64,000 bases of DNA from an uncultured Bacteroidales bacterium (GCA_905234285.1 CAJOHK010000002.1:28559-92558), one strand, 5' to 3'; positions 1 through 7,596 are shown, counted from the stretch's first letter. Numbers and translations: made by a program. Notes: generated by a model from the letters alone, not told the origin.

Positions 1-73
1 AAGACCATCCCGGTGTAGCTGCCGCTACTCTTCCTGAAAAGCCTGAACAGGCCGCTATACCGGGCAGCGGCCC
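1..73. other. Window edge, no gene assigned
   Basis: No start codon with a supported reading frame is visible here. A plus-strand frame ending in TAG at 16-18 could be the last codons of a gene lying outside the window, but five codons are too few to judge. The rest lies between that point and the 3' end of pyrH. Confidence 0.4.
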
Positions 74-778
74 TTACGGGTGCACCAGGGTGCCGACCTT
101 TTCTCCGGCGAGGAGCTTGGTGAGGTTGCCGGTGGCGTTCATGTCAAAGACGATGATGGGCATTTTGCCGTCGCTGCACAGGGCGTAGGCGGTCTGGTCC
201 ATCACTTTGAGGTGTTTGGCGATGGCTTCGTCAAAGGAGAGTTCGTCGTACTTGGTGGCCGAGGGGTCCTTTTCCGGATCGGCGGTGTACACGCCGTCTA
301 CGCGGGTGCCTTTGAGGAGGGCATCGGCGCCGATTTCAAGGGCACGGAGGGCAGCGCCGCTGTCGGTGGTGAAGAAGGGGTTGCCGGTGCCGCCGGCGAT
401 GAGGGCTACGCCGCCGCGCTCCATCACGGCCACGGCATCGTCCCGCATATAATATTTGGCGTGCGGCTCCATGGGGGTGGAGGTGAAAACTACCGCTTCT
501 ACGCCTTCGGCCTTGATGAACATGCTAAGCGCCAGGGAGTTGATGACGGTGGCCAGCATGCCCATTTTGTCGCCGTCCACGCGGTCGAAGCCTTTGCCCA
601 CACCCTGTAGCCCGCGGAAGATGTTGCCGCCGCCGTTCACAATGGCAATCTGCAGGCCAGCTTTGGCCGCCGCGGCAATTTCTTTGGCATAGCGTTCCAG
701 CCAGGCCGTATTCAGGCCTTTTCCGGCGGGGCCGCCCAGGCTCTCGCCGCTTAATTTCAAAAGTACACGTTTATACAT
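74..778 (-). CDS. pyrH: UMP kinase
   Basis: Cytoplasmic uridylate kinase that phosphorylates UMP to UDP in pyrimidine nucleotide synthesis. The 234-residue protein begins MYKRVLLKLSGESLGG, the family's N-terminal nucleotide-binding segment, followed by the glycine-rich NGGGNIFRG and, later, the GTGNPFFTTDSGAA and KGTRVDGVYTADP motifs of bacterial PyrH. I chose the ATG at 778 because the 25 extra codons available upstream are unlike the family and would run through a good TAnnTTTG promoter. It is transcribed divergently from the cytochrome b gene at 880. Length and motifs are normal for the amino-acid kinase fold. Confidence 0.97.
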   Translation of the reverse strand: MYKRVLLKLSGESLGGPAGKGLNTAWLERYAKEIAAAAKAGLQIAIVNGGGNIFRGLQGVGKGFDRVDGDKMGMLATVINSLALSMFIKAEGVEAVVFTSTPMEPHAKYYMRDDAVAVMERGGVALIAGGTGNPFFTTDSGAALRALEIGADALLKGTRVDGVYTADPEKDPSATKYDELSFDEAIAKHLKVMDQTAYALCSDGKMPIIVFDMNATGNLTKLLAGEKVGTLVHP

Positions 779-799
779 GGCGGAAGTTTTATTCTGTAA

Positions 800-830
800 C
801 AAAAGTATCGAAATATTGGGAAACCTCCAA
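800..830 (-). promoter_or_regulatory. Predicted promoter for pyrH
   Basis: On the minus strand TACTTTTG (800-807) fits the Bacteroidetes -7 consensus TAnnTTTG, with TTG at 828-830 and a 20-bp spacer. It lies 21 bp upstream of the chosen pyrH start and overlaps the divergent promoter of the next gene. Confidence 0.6.
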
Positions 831-848
831 GAAAAATTCCTATATTTG
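816..848 (+). promoter_or_regulatory. Predicted promoter for the cytochrome b subunit gene
   Basis: TTG (816-818) and TATATTTG (841-848) are separated by 22 bp and match the Bacteroidetes primary sigma factor consensus. The ATG at 880 follows 31 bp later. Confidence 0.6.
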
Positions 849-879
849 CACACTTGAACATTAACAATACCAACTAATA

Positions 880-1641
880 ATGGCTAATTTCCTAACCTCC
901 TCTATCGGCAAGAAGTTTATCCAGAGCATCACCGGTGCATTCCTCATTGTCTTCCTGCTGCTTCACGGTACCATTAATTTCTTCTCGGTCCTGGATTCCA
1001 TGGCCGGTCGTTTCGGCAAAGTGGCGGCAGACAATATGCCTTATACCCACGGGGACGGCTGGTTCCAGCTGGGCTGCGACTTTATGTCCTCCCCGGTGAT
1101 CAAGCTCATGGTTCCTATTCTGGCCCTGGGCTTCGTGCTTCACATTGTATACGGCATCTGGCTCAGCTATGAGAACGTGAAAAAGCGCGGCGGTTTCAAG
1201 CGCTATGAGGTAGCCTCCAAGGCCAAGAACGACAGCTGGAGCGCCAAGAACATGGCCGTCCTGGGCATCCTGATCCTGGGTCTGCTGGCCTTCCACCTCA
1301 CCCACTTCTGGGCCAAGATGCAGCTGCAGGAGTTCATGGGCGCAGAGGCCGAGAATCCCTATTATCTGCTCATCGCCACCTTCCGCAATCCTGTGGTGCT
1401 GGTTTGCTACATCATCTGGTTCATCGCCCTCTTCCTGCACCTGGAGCACGGCTTCTGGAGCATGTTCCAAACCATTGGCTGGAACAACAAGAAGTGGCTG
1501 GGACGCCTCAAGGTGATTGGTATCATCGTGGCTGCCCTCATCGTGCTGCTGTTCGTTGCCACGGCCTGCAACGCTTATATGGAAAGCCTCGGCGGCACCG
1601 CTTCGGCTCAGTACACCCAGGCCCTGCTGGCAAGTTTTTAA
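880..1641 (+). CDS. frdC: Succinate dehydrogenase/fumarate reductase cytochrome b subunit
   Basis: Membrane-anchor, di-heme cytochrome b558-type subunit that links the FrdA/FrdB catalytic subunits to the menaquinone pool. The 253-residue protein has five hydrophobic segments (about residues 13-35, 67-92, 121-145, 164-190 and 208-232), with histidines in or near them (LLLHGTINFF, FVLHIVYG, AFHLTHFWAK, LHLEHGFWSMFQ) that are the expected heme ligands. The N terminus NFLTSSIGKKFIQSITGAFL is typical of the Bacteroidetes family. In relatives this gene is normally followed directly by frdA and frdB. Here it is followed by a trp attenuator and trpB2, so the partner subunits must be elsewhere if they exist. 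Confidence 0.93.
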   Translation: MANFLTSSIGKKFIQSITGAFLIVFLLLHGTINFFSVLDSMAGRFGKVAADNMPYTHGDGWFQLGCDFMSSPVIKLMVPILALGFVLHIVYGIWLSYENVKKRGGFKRYEVASKAKNDSWSAKNMAVLGILILGLLAFHLTHFWAKMQLQEFMGAEAENPYYLLIATFRNPVVLVCYIIWFIALFLHLEHGFWSMFQTIGWNNKKWLGRLKVIGIIVAALIVLLFVATACNAYMESLGGTASAQYTQALLASF

Positions 1642-1649
1642 AATTTTTC

Positions 1650-1680
1650 TTGCATTTGTTATTTCTATTGCTCATCTTTG
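1650..1680 (+). promoter_or_regulatory. Predicted promoter of the trp attenuator and trpB2
   Basis: TTG (1650-1652), a 20-bp spacer and CATCTTTG (1673-1680, one mismatch to TAnnTTTG). The leader-peptide ATG is only 7 bp beyond the box, so the transcript probably begins at or very near that codon. Confidence 0.55.
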
Positions 1681-1687
1681 CAACAGA

Positions 1688-1741
1688 ATGAGAAAGCAAA
1701 ACAATATGTTCTGGTGGCGCACTTACAGCTCAATCCTGTAA
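1688..1741 (+). CDS. Tryptophan-rich leader peptide
   Basis: A 17-codon ORF encoding MRKQNNMFWWRTYSSIL with two adjacent Trp codons (TGG TGG, 1712-1717), ending in TAA at 1739-1741. It sits between a predicted promoter and an intrinsic terminator, immediately upstream of trpB2. This is the classic layout of a ribosome-mediated trp attenuator, in which translation speed through the Trp codons reports charged tRNA-Trp. It fits the leader-attenuator type already described upstream of Bacteroidetes trp genes (Bacteroid-trp motif). Assignment rests on sequence and position. Confidence 0.85.
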   Translation: MRKQNNMFWWRTYSSIL

Positions 1742-1804
1742 GTCGCTTCGCCGTATCATAATGTATATAAGGTGGCCTGCTGACTTACAGCAGGCCATTT
1801 TTTT
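1721..1804 (+). promoter_or_regulatory. trp attenuator: alternative antiterminator and terminator hairpins
   Basis: ACTTACAG occurs twice, at 1721-1728 (segment 1) and 1783-1790 (segment 3). CTGTAAGT at 1736-1743 (segment 2) is complementary to both. The terminator pairs TGGCCTGCTG (1773-1782) with CAGCAGGCCA (1788-1797), a perfect 10-bp stem followed by seven T. A ribosome stalled on the Trp codons would cover segment 1 and free segment 2 to pair with segment 3, which takes the loop and 3' arm of the terminator and lets transcription continue. A ribosome at the stop codon would cover segment 2 and allow termination. Confidence 0.85.
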
Positions 1805-1833
1805 GTGAAATAACAATATTAACACATAACACC

Positions 1834-3198
1834 ATGAAACAAAAAAAGTACATGCTCCCGGAGAGCGAGATCCCTACCCATTACTTTAACATTCAGGCCA
1901 TCATGCCCAACAAGCCGCTGCCTTTCCTGCACCCGGCTACCAAGCAGCCCCTCAAGCCTGAGGATCTGTATCCCATTTTCTGCAAGGCCTGCGCCGACCA
2001 GGAACTGAACCAGACTGACGAGTGGATCCCCATCCCGGAAGAAGTACGCCAGCAGTACGCGGCTTACCGTTGTACTCCACTGGTGAGAGCCTATGAACTG
2101 GAGGCCGCCCTGGGCACCCCCGCTCACATTTACTTTAAGAATGAATCCGTGAGCCCGGCCGGTTCGCACAAGCTCAATTCGGCCATCGCCCAGGCCTATT
2201 ACGCCAAAGAGCAAGGCATCACCAACCTTACCACCGAGACTGGCGCCGGCCAGTGGGGCGGTGCGCTGAGCTATGCCACCAAGAAGTTCGGCATTGACTG
2301 CGCTGTGTATATGGTAAAAGTGAGCTATGAACAGAAGCCTTTCCGCCGCTCCATCATGCAGGCGTTCGGTGCTGCTGTTACGCCTTCCCCGTCCATGAGT
2401 ACCCGTGCCGGTAAAGACATTATTACCCGCAACCCCAACGACCAGGGTTCCCTGGGTTGCGCCATCTCCGAGGCCATTGAACTGGCCGTGAGCACCCCCA
2501 ACTGCAAATATGCCCTGGGTTCCGTGCTTAATCACGTGTGCCTGCACCAGACCGTTATCGGCCTGGAGGCCGAAAAGCAGATGGCCCTCACCGGCGAGTA
2601 TCCCGACATTGTGATCGCCTGCTTCGGCGGCGGCTCCAACTTCTGCGGCCTGGCCCTTCCGTTCATGCGCCACAACATCCAGGACGGCAAAAAGACCCGC
2701 TTCATTGCGGCCGAGCCCTACTCCTGCCCCAAGCTCACCCGCGGCAAGTTCGAATATGACTTTGGCGATGAATCCGGCATGACCCCGCTCCTGCCCATGT
2801 TCACCCTCGGCCACAGCTTCAAACCCGCCGCCATCCACGCCGGTGGTCTGCGTTACCATGGTGCCGGTGTTATCCTGTCCCAGCTCATGAAGGACGGCTA
2901 CATGGAGGCCGTGGACATTGAGCAGCTGGACTCCTTCAAGGCCGGTGTGCTGTTTGCCCGTACCGAAGGCATTATCCCCGCACCCGAAAGCTGCCATGCC
3001 ATTGCCGCCACCATCACCGAGGCCCTCAAGTGCAAGGAAACCGGCGAGGCCAAGACCATCCTCTTCAACCTCTCCGGGCACGGCTTCGTGGACATGAGCG
3101 CCTACGACCAGTACTTCTCTGGCGAGATGCAGAACTACCACGTCTCAGAGGAAGACCTGGCCCGCTTCATCAAGAGCGCCGATGAACTGAATAAGTAA
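1834..3198 (+). CDS. trpB2: Tryptophan synthase beta-like protein, TrpB2 type
   Basis: PLP enzyme that condenses indole with serine or a related substrate to form tryptophan. The 454-residue length and the N-terminal extension ending near PEEVRQQYAAYRCTPLVRA are those of the TrpB2 (TrpB-related) family rather than TrpA-partnered TrpB1 of about 400 residues. The PLP lysine is visible in AGSHKLNSA (K113), and the phosphate-binding loop is CFGGGSNFCG near residue 266. No trpA or other trp gene is adjacent. The attenuator upstream supports a role in tryptophan supply, possibly as an indole-salvage enzyme, which is inference. Confidence 0.93.
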   Translation: MKQKKYMLPESEIPTHYFNIQAIMPNKPLPFLHPATKQPLKPEDLYPIFCKACADQELNQTDEWIPIPEEVRQQYAAYRCTPLVRAYELEAALGTPAHIYFKNESVSPAGSHKLNSAIAQAYYAKEQGITNLTTETGAGQWGGALSYATKKFGIDCAVYMVKVSYEQKPFRRSIMQAFGAAVTPSPSMSTRAGKDIITRNPNDQGSLGCAISEAIELAVSTPNCKYALGSVLNHVCLHQTVIGLEAEKQMALTGEYPDIVIACFGGGSNFCGLALPFMRHNIQDGKKTRFIAAEPYSCPKLTRGKFEYDFGDESGMTPLLPMFTLGHSFKPAAIHAGGLRYHGAGVILSQLMKDGYMEAVDIEQLDSFKAGVLFARTEGIIPAPESCHAIAATITEALKCKETGEAKTILFNLSGHGFVDMSAYDQYFSGEMQNYHVSEEDLARFIKSADELNK

Positions 3199-3203
3199 TT
3201 ATC

Positions 3204-3310
3204 TGTGAAATGTAAATCGCTGGTTCTCAGCGAGTTGTAAAAATTCAGTCCGGCTATTTGCCGGACTGAATTTTTATATAACGTTGATAGCGAATCAGTT
3301 ACGTTTCACA
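3204..3310. repeat. Family A nested palindrome, copy 1
   Basis: The outer arms TGTGAAATGTAA (3204-3215) and TTACGTTTCACA (3299-3310) are inverted with one mismatch. The inner arms AAATTCAGTCCGGC (3241-3254) and GCCGGACTGAATTT (3260-3273) are perfect. The element lies between convergent trpB2 and the esterase gene and could terminate both transcripts. Confidence 0.85.
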
Positions 3311-3324
3311 TAGTAGCGCGCACA

Positions 3325-4179
3325 TTAGCGCTGAAAGTTCCGGGAAGCGAAGGGGAGGGCGGTGTAAAGGGCGGTGTGCCAGTATTCCCAGGTGTGGCCG
3401 CCGTCACGGACGCGCAGTTCGCTCTTGAGACCTTTTTCCCGCATCTTCTGATGGAACTGGACGTTGACATCAAAGAGGAAGTCATCGTCGCCGCAGTCGA
3501 TGAACCATTTAACCGTGCGGAGGGCAGCCAGGGTAGTTTCATCGGCCTTATCCAGGAAGGAGAGCGTTGAATGCTCGTTTACGGAACGGGCGGTGAGGGT
3601 CAGTTTGTCGGCTTCCTGGCCTTCGCTGCGGGTGTCTCCGCTGCGCTCATGCAGCCAGGCGCTCATGCCATAGGCGCTGGCAAACAGGTCGGGATGGCGC
3701 TGGGCGTAAGCGATGGTGCCGCCGCCGCCCATGGACAGGCCCATGATGGCCCGCATGCCTTTGCTGCCGCCACAGTGATACTTGGCCTCAACGGTCGGCA
3801 TGAATTCCTGGAAGAAAAAGTCTTCATAGGACCAGCCTTCCACATTGAAATAGCCGTTCTGGTAGTGGTGCACATCCTTGTCTCCGGCGTTGGGCATGAT
3901 AATCACGGCGGGAACGCATTCGCCGGAAGCCATCAGCAAATCGGCCACGTCTTTCATTCGGCCGGTCTGGTCCCAGTCGGCGTAGCAGCCATAGAGACCG
4001 TGCAGCAGATAAATCACCGGATACTGCGCAGCAGCATCGTATCCGCTCGGAAGATACACATTGTACTTCTGTTCTACGCCCAGACAGTTGTCGGTGATGC
4101 TGTCGGTAACTATTTTGCCCTGGGCTGCGGCGATGAGTGCCACCAAGGCGCCAAAGATGGTAAGGAAGAACTTTTTCAT
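3325..4179 (-). CDS. Secreted alpha/beta-hydrolase esterase (putative esterase family)
   Basis: A 284-residue exported hydrolase of the esterase D/feruloyl-acetylxylan esterase-like fold. It begins with a signal peptide (MKKFFLTIFGALVALIAAAQ). Visible motifs are the oxyanion region YPVIYLLHGLYGC, the nucleophile elbow GLSMGGGG (Ser about residue 145), a late Asp-containing stretch (DCGDDDFLF) and a terminal DGGHTWEYW histidine, completing a Ser-Asp-His triad. I chose the ATG at 4179 because it starts the signal peptide exactly; six further codons upstream are possible. Homologues release acyl groups from polysaccharides or act on short esters; the substrate here is unknown. A family A repeat lies just upstream. 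Confidence 0.85.
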   Translation of the reverse strand: MKKFFLTIFGALVALIAAAQGKIVTDSITDNCLGVEQKYNVYLPSGYDAAAQYPVIYLLHGLYGCYADWDQTGRMKDVADLLMASGECVPAVIIMPNAGDKDVHHYQNGYFNVEGWSYEDFFFQEFMPTVEAKYHCGGSKGMRAIMGLSMGGGGTIAYAQRHPDLFASAYGMSAWLHERSGDTRSEGQEADKLTLTARSVNEHSTLSFLDKADETTLAALRTVKWFIDCGDDDFLFDVNVQFHQKMREKGLKSELRVRDGGHTWEYWHTALYTALPFASRNFQR

Positions 4180-4192
4180 GGTTATAACCTGT

Positions 4193-4295
4193 GTCATTTA
4201 ACTTATTGTGTTTCAGCGTTTTGCTGATATTCAGTCCGGCTAATAGCCGGACTGAATATCTATAATCAATTGATAATCAGTGACATAAGTGATTC
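4193..4295. repeat. Family A nested palindrome, copy 2
   Basis: The inner arms GATATTCAGTCCGGC (4226-4240) and GCCGGACTGAATATC (4246-4260) are perfect over 15 bp. The right outer end TAAGTGATTC (4286-4295) matches other copies; the left outer end is degraded. The element abuts the stop codon of the thiamine pyrophosphokinase gene and lies upstream of the esterase gene. Confidence 0.8.
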
Positions 4296-4937
4296 TCAAT
4301 CAACGATGATCAGGGCCGAGGAGGGATGGTTGAAGTGCAGGGAGACCACCGGGGCCGAGGTGCGGTTGAGGGTGGCTTTCCACCAGGCGTCAAAAACTAC
4401 GTCGTCCAGGGGCCATTCCAGGCCGGTGGAGCCGATGCGAAGGGAATTATCGGCCGAGAAGATGGAGATGCGCCGACCCTCGCCCAGATGCAGGTCGCAG
4501 CTGCCCGTGATGGCGAAGGCCGTGCCATAGTCCGATACCATGGAAACCTTCCGCTCTCCCAGATCCAGCAGCCGGGGGAATTCCATCAGCAGCCCCAGGT
4601 TGCCCACGGTGTGGTCTTCCCGAAGCCCCGTGGCGCCCAGAATCACAATCTCCGTGACCTCGGGATGCTCCCGGAGCACCCACCGCATGGCCTTGGTGAG
4701 GTCATTGTAGTCCTGCTCGGTCTCATGAACCACCAGGGCCGAAAACCGCTCCTGCAGCTCCTGCGGCAGGGAATCCATATCGCCCACCACCGCCAGCGGC
4801 CGGGCCCATGCATCCTGCGACAGCCATTTCTCCAGAGCGCCGTCGCAGCACACTACACCCTCGGCGCTATCCAGCAAATACAACGGATACGGCTCTGTGG
4901 GGAATGCCCCGTTACCTAATATGACTATGCTATTCAT
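4296..4937 (-). CDS. Thiamine pyrophosphokinase
   Basis: Cytoplasmic enzyme that transfers pyrophosphate from ATP to thiamine to make thiamine diphosphate. The 213-residue protein shows the family's GVVCCDGALEKW segment, the VVGDMDSL motif near residue 60, EQDYNDLTKAMRW near residue 82 and ILGATGLREDHTVGNL near residue 105, all expected in the N-terminal catalytic domain, followed by a beta-rich C-terminal dimer domain. The start at 4937 (MNSIVILGNG) begins the conserved fold; the 25 codons upstream are low in family similarity. It follows the LptG-Fmt fusion gene on the same strand after a 129-bp gap filled by a family B repeat. Confidence 0.9.
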   Translation of the reverse strand: MNSIVILGNGAFPTEPYPLYLLDSAEGVVCCDGALEKWLSQDAWARPLAVVGDMDSLPQELQERFSALVVHETEQDYNDLTKAMRWVLREHPEVTEIVILGATGLREDHTVGNLGLLMEFPRLLDLGERKVSMVSDYGTAFAITGSCDLHLGEGRRISIFSADNSLRIGSTGLEWPLDDVVFDAWWKATLNRTSAPVVSLHFNHPSSALIIVD

Positions 4938-4952
4938 ATAGTATAAAACGGA

Positions 4953-5059
4953 AGAGGGTGTAGTTTGGCGAACCTGTGGCCACCCTCGGCCGCATAAGAG
5001 TGAGGGGCCCACGAAGTGGGAGGGGTCGCAAAGCGACGGTTCGCAAAACTATACCCTCT
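4953..5059. repeat. Family B nested palindrome, copy 1
   Basis: Outer arms of 22 bp, beginning AGAGGGTGTAGTTTGGCGAA at 4953 and ending AACTATACCCTCT at 5059, are inverted with two or three mismatches. The centre contains CCTCGGCCGCATAAGAG, GGGGCCCACG and GGGGTCGCAAAGCGACGG, all shared with the copy at 34916-35039. It fills the gap between two minus-strand genes. Confidence 0.8.
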
Positions 5060-5066
5060 GCAGTGA

Positions 5067-7580
5067 TTATTCATCTTCTTTCGGGGCTGCCTTGGCAATC
5101 TCGGCCTTGGAAGTGCCGGGCGTGGTCACATACGCCGTGGGGTTGCGGAAGCCCAGCAGGAAATTGCGCACGTCCATGCGCTTCTTGCCGGCCAGCTGCA
5201 GGTCGGTGAGGGCGATGGCGCCGTCCTGCGTAGCCACGGCAAAGTAAGTCTTTCCGTCCGAAAGCACGGTTCCGGGCTCTGCCTTAGGCAAATCGAAGCG
5301 CATTTCTCCGAAGAACACCTTGAGCTGCAACGGCTGGATGCCGGAGGAAGGTGCGCTTTCTGGAGCATTTGCCCGTACAGGGTCGCGAAGCGACGCGGAA
5401 GAGACCGGCATGGGAAGCAACTCTGTATAGGCGCAAGGGAACGGCGACAGGCCACGGATGAGGTTGTACACATGCTTGGTGGTGTCGTTCCAGTCTATGT
5501 GCTGCAGCTCGCGGGTGAGCTTGGGGGCGGGCTTGAGGAGCTCGGAGCCCTGGATGAAGCTGCGCTGCACGCGCAGTTCCACGTTCTTCTGGACAATGCC
5601 CTCTACGGTTTGGAGCACCAGGTCAGACCCCAGTTCCATGAGTTTGTCGTGCAGCGTACCGGCCGTATCGGCGGGCTCTACCCGGCACTCGTTGCGCAGG
5701 ATGATGCCGCCGGTATCGATTTTCTTATCAATCATGAACGTGGTGACGCCCGTGATGTTCTCTCCGTTAATTACGGCCCAGTTGATGGGGGCGGCACCGC
5801 GGTACTGTGGCAGCAGAGCGGCGTGCAAGTTAAAGGTACCCAGCTTGGGCATGGACCACACCACCTCTGGCAGCATGCGGAAGCCCACTACTACAAAGAG
5901 GTCGGCCTTCCAGGCGGCCAGGGCGGTAAGGAAGTCCTCGTCCTTGAGTTTCTCGGGCTGCAGGAGCGGCAACTCGTGCGCCACGGCATATTGCTTTACG
6001 GCACTCTCGCTGACCTTGAGCCCGCGGCCAGACGGTTTGTCGGGCACGGTAACCACGCCCACCACTTTGTATCCTTTCTTGAGAAGGGCATCCAGCGGAC
6101 CCACCGAGAACTCCGGCGTGCCCATATAGACGATACGTGTTTTTCTGAACATACGGAAGAATTTACTCTTGACCCGGCGGAATCCGCTCTTGAACAGGTC
6201 CAAATTGAACAGGCTGGCGTCCTGGATGGCCTTGATGGTAAGGAATCCGCCGATAGGTGCCAGCACAAAGGCCGATATGAACTTGCCCACAAAGGCCGAT
6301 GTGGCTCCGTTGGAGGCCAGTCGCTCGCCGGTGATATCGACCACCCAGTACAGTACGAAGAGGAGCATGGAAATGATGGCCGGCGTGCCCAGACCGCCCT
6401 TTTTGATAAGGGCTCCTACCGGTGCGCCGATGAAAAACAGCAGCAGACAGGCCAGCGCCTGGGCAAACTTTTTCCAAATTTCCACGTCCGTGCGGTGGAT
6501 CAGGTGGGTGTAATTGAAAGATTCCATGCTTTGCCCACGGGCCACGCTCTCATACTGCCGGGCGGTAGTAGCCGCCCTGTCCAGGCCGCGTTCCTTGTCG
6601 GACAGGCTGGCCCACCTGCTGTCGGCGGGCGGAGGCATCACGGCAGAGGCCTTTTTGCGCCAGTTGCTATCCAGCTGGTCGGTGTGTCCCACATACCGCT
6701 GGTTCCTGAAATTCATGACGTGCTTGGCCGTACCCTCGCTCACCAGGTTCACCAGGGAATCGTGCCCATGCTGCAGTTGCTTGAGGCTCATGGACTTTAC
6801 CTGCTCTCCATAGCGGGCCGAGTCGGAGTGGTGGAAGGCATAGTTCTCCAGCGGAATCACCAGTTCCTGGTTGTGGAACTGGACACGTTGCAGCGCCAGG
6901 GTGGTGTCGCGGTACTTGCGTTTGTTGTCTTCCTTGTAGTTAATCCCGTCAAAGAGCTGGAAGGTGAGGTAATCCTTGGCCTTGGACATCTTGATAATGC
7001 CGCTGTCGGCCACGGTGATGCAGGTGTTTCCCTTGCCGGCCATGTGGTCGTACACCTGGATGTTATACATCATGCCCGTCTTCTTGTCCCGGCTGTCGAC
7101 TCGCAGGATATAGCCCTCAATACCGTCGTAGAACGTTCCGGTGGGGATTTTAATCTCGCTCTTGGTGCGGCCGATGTCGTCGCGCATGGTGTAAATCTGG
7201 TTGATGGAGTAGGGGACCAGACGGTCGCCGATGAAGAAGGCGCCCACGCTGATGAAGAGGCTGGCAATGGTCATGGGCACCAGCACCCGGGCCAGGGAAA
7301 TGCCGGATGCCTTCATGGCGGTGAGCTCGAATTTCTCGCCCATGTCGCCCAGGGTCATCATGGAGCTCAGGAGCGTAGCCAGCGGAATGGCCAGCGGCAG
7401 CACCTGGCAGCTTCCCCACATGAGGAATTCCAGAATGACCTTGAACTCCAGTCCCTTACCTACCAGTTCGTCGATATACAGCCACAGGAACTGCATGACC
7501 AGTATGAATACCACAATCCCCAGGATCGCGAAGAACGGTCCCACAAAGGATTTGAGTATGAACTGGTCTAATTTCTTCAT
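5067..7580 (-). CDS. Fusion: LptF/LptG-family permease + methionyl-tRNA formyltransferase
   Basis: One uninterrupted 837-codon frame. Residues 1 to about 470 are a YjgP/YjgQ (LptF/LptG) inner-membrane permease for lipopolysaccharide export, with N-terminal membrane segments near residues 12-35, 58-78 and 100-122, a periplasmic middle, and three C-terminal segments near residues 378-455. Residues 477-837 are Fmt, which formylates initiator Met-tRNA: RIVYMGTPEF, VTVPDKPSGRG, the catalytic LHAALLPQYRG and KKIDTGGIIL are present. The Fmt part carries an extra segment near PVSSASLRDPVRANAPE. No stop separates the halves. ATG at 6152 (MFRKTRIVYMG) could serve as an internal start for Fmt alone. Both domains look intact; a lost stop codon or a sequencing error are alternatives to a true fusion. 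It lies 16 bp downstream of alaS. Confidence 0.88.
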   Translation of the reverse strand: MKKLDQFILKSFVGPFFAILGIVVFILVMQFLWLYIDELVGKGLEFKVILEFLMWGSCQVLPLAIPLATLLSSMMTLGDMGEKFELTAMKASGISLARVLVPMTIASLFISVGAFFIGDRLVPYSINQIYTMRDDIGRTKSEIKIPTGTFYDGIEGYILRVDSRDKKTGMMYNIQVYDHMAGKGNTCITVADSGIIKMSKAKDYLTFQLFDGINYKEDNKRKYRDTTLALQRVQFHNQELVIPLENYAFHHSDSARYGEQVKSMSLKQLQHGHDSLVNLVSEGTAKHVMNFRNQRYVGHTDQLDSNWRKKASAVMPPPADSRWASLSDKERGLDRAATTARQYESVARGQSMESFNYTHLIHRTDVEIWKKFAQALACLLLFFIGAPVGALIKKGGLGTPAIISMLLFVLYWVVDITGERLASNGATSAFVGKFISAFVLAPIGGFLTIKAIQDASLFNLDLFKSGFRRVKSKFFRMFRKTRIVYMGTPEFSVGPLDALLKKGYKVVGVVTVPDKPSGRGLKVSESAVKQYAVAHELPLLQPEKLKDEDFLTALAAWKADLFVVVGFRMLPEVVWSMPKLGTFNLHAALLPQYRGAAPINWAVINGENITGVTTFMIDKKIDTGGIILRNECRVEPADTAGTLHDKLMELGSDLVLQTVEGIVQKNVELRVQRSFIQGSELLKPAPKLTRELQHIDWNDTTKHVYNLIRGLSPFPCAYTELLPMPVSSASLRDPVRANAPESAPSSGIQPLQLKVFFGEMRFDLPKAEPGTVLSDGKTYFAVATQDGAIALTDLQLAGKKRMDVRNFLLGFRNPTAYVTTPGTSKAEIAKAAPKEDE

Positions 7581-7596
7581 CTTATACCTTTATGCA

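Noticed and set aside
1404..1691. A 95-codon frame overlapping the end of frdC
   Set aside because: It is out of frame with frdC, and its composition (Pro/His/Leu) is that of a shadow. The leader peptide is in another frame.
5472..7571. A 699-codon open frame on the plus strand opposite the LptG-Fmt gene
   Set aside because: Composition is His/Gly/Val-rich antisense type, with no recognisable domain; the opposite strand carries well-conserved motifs.
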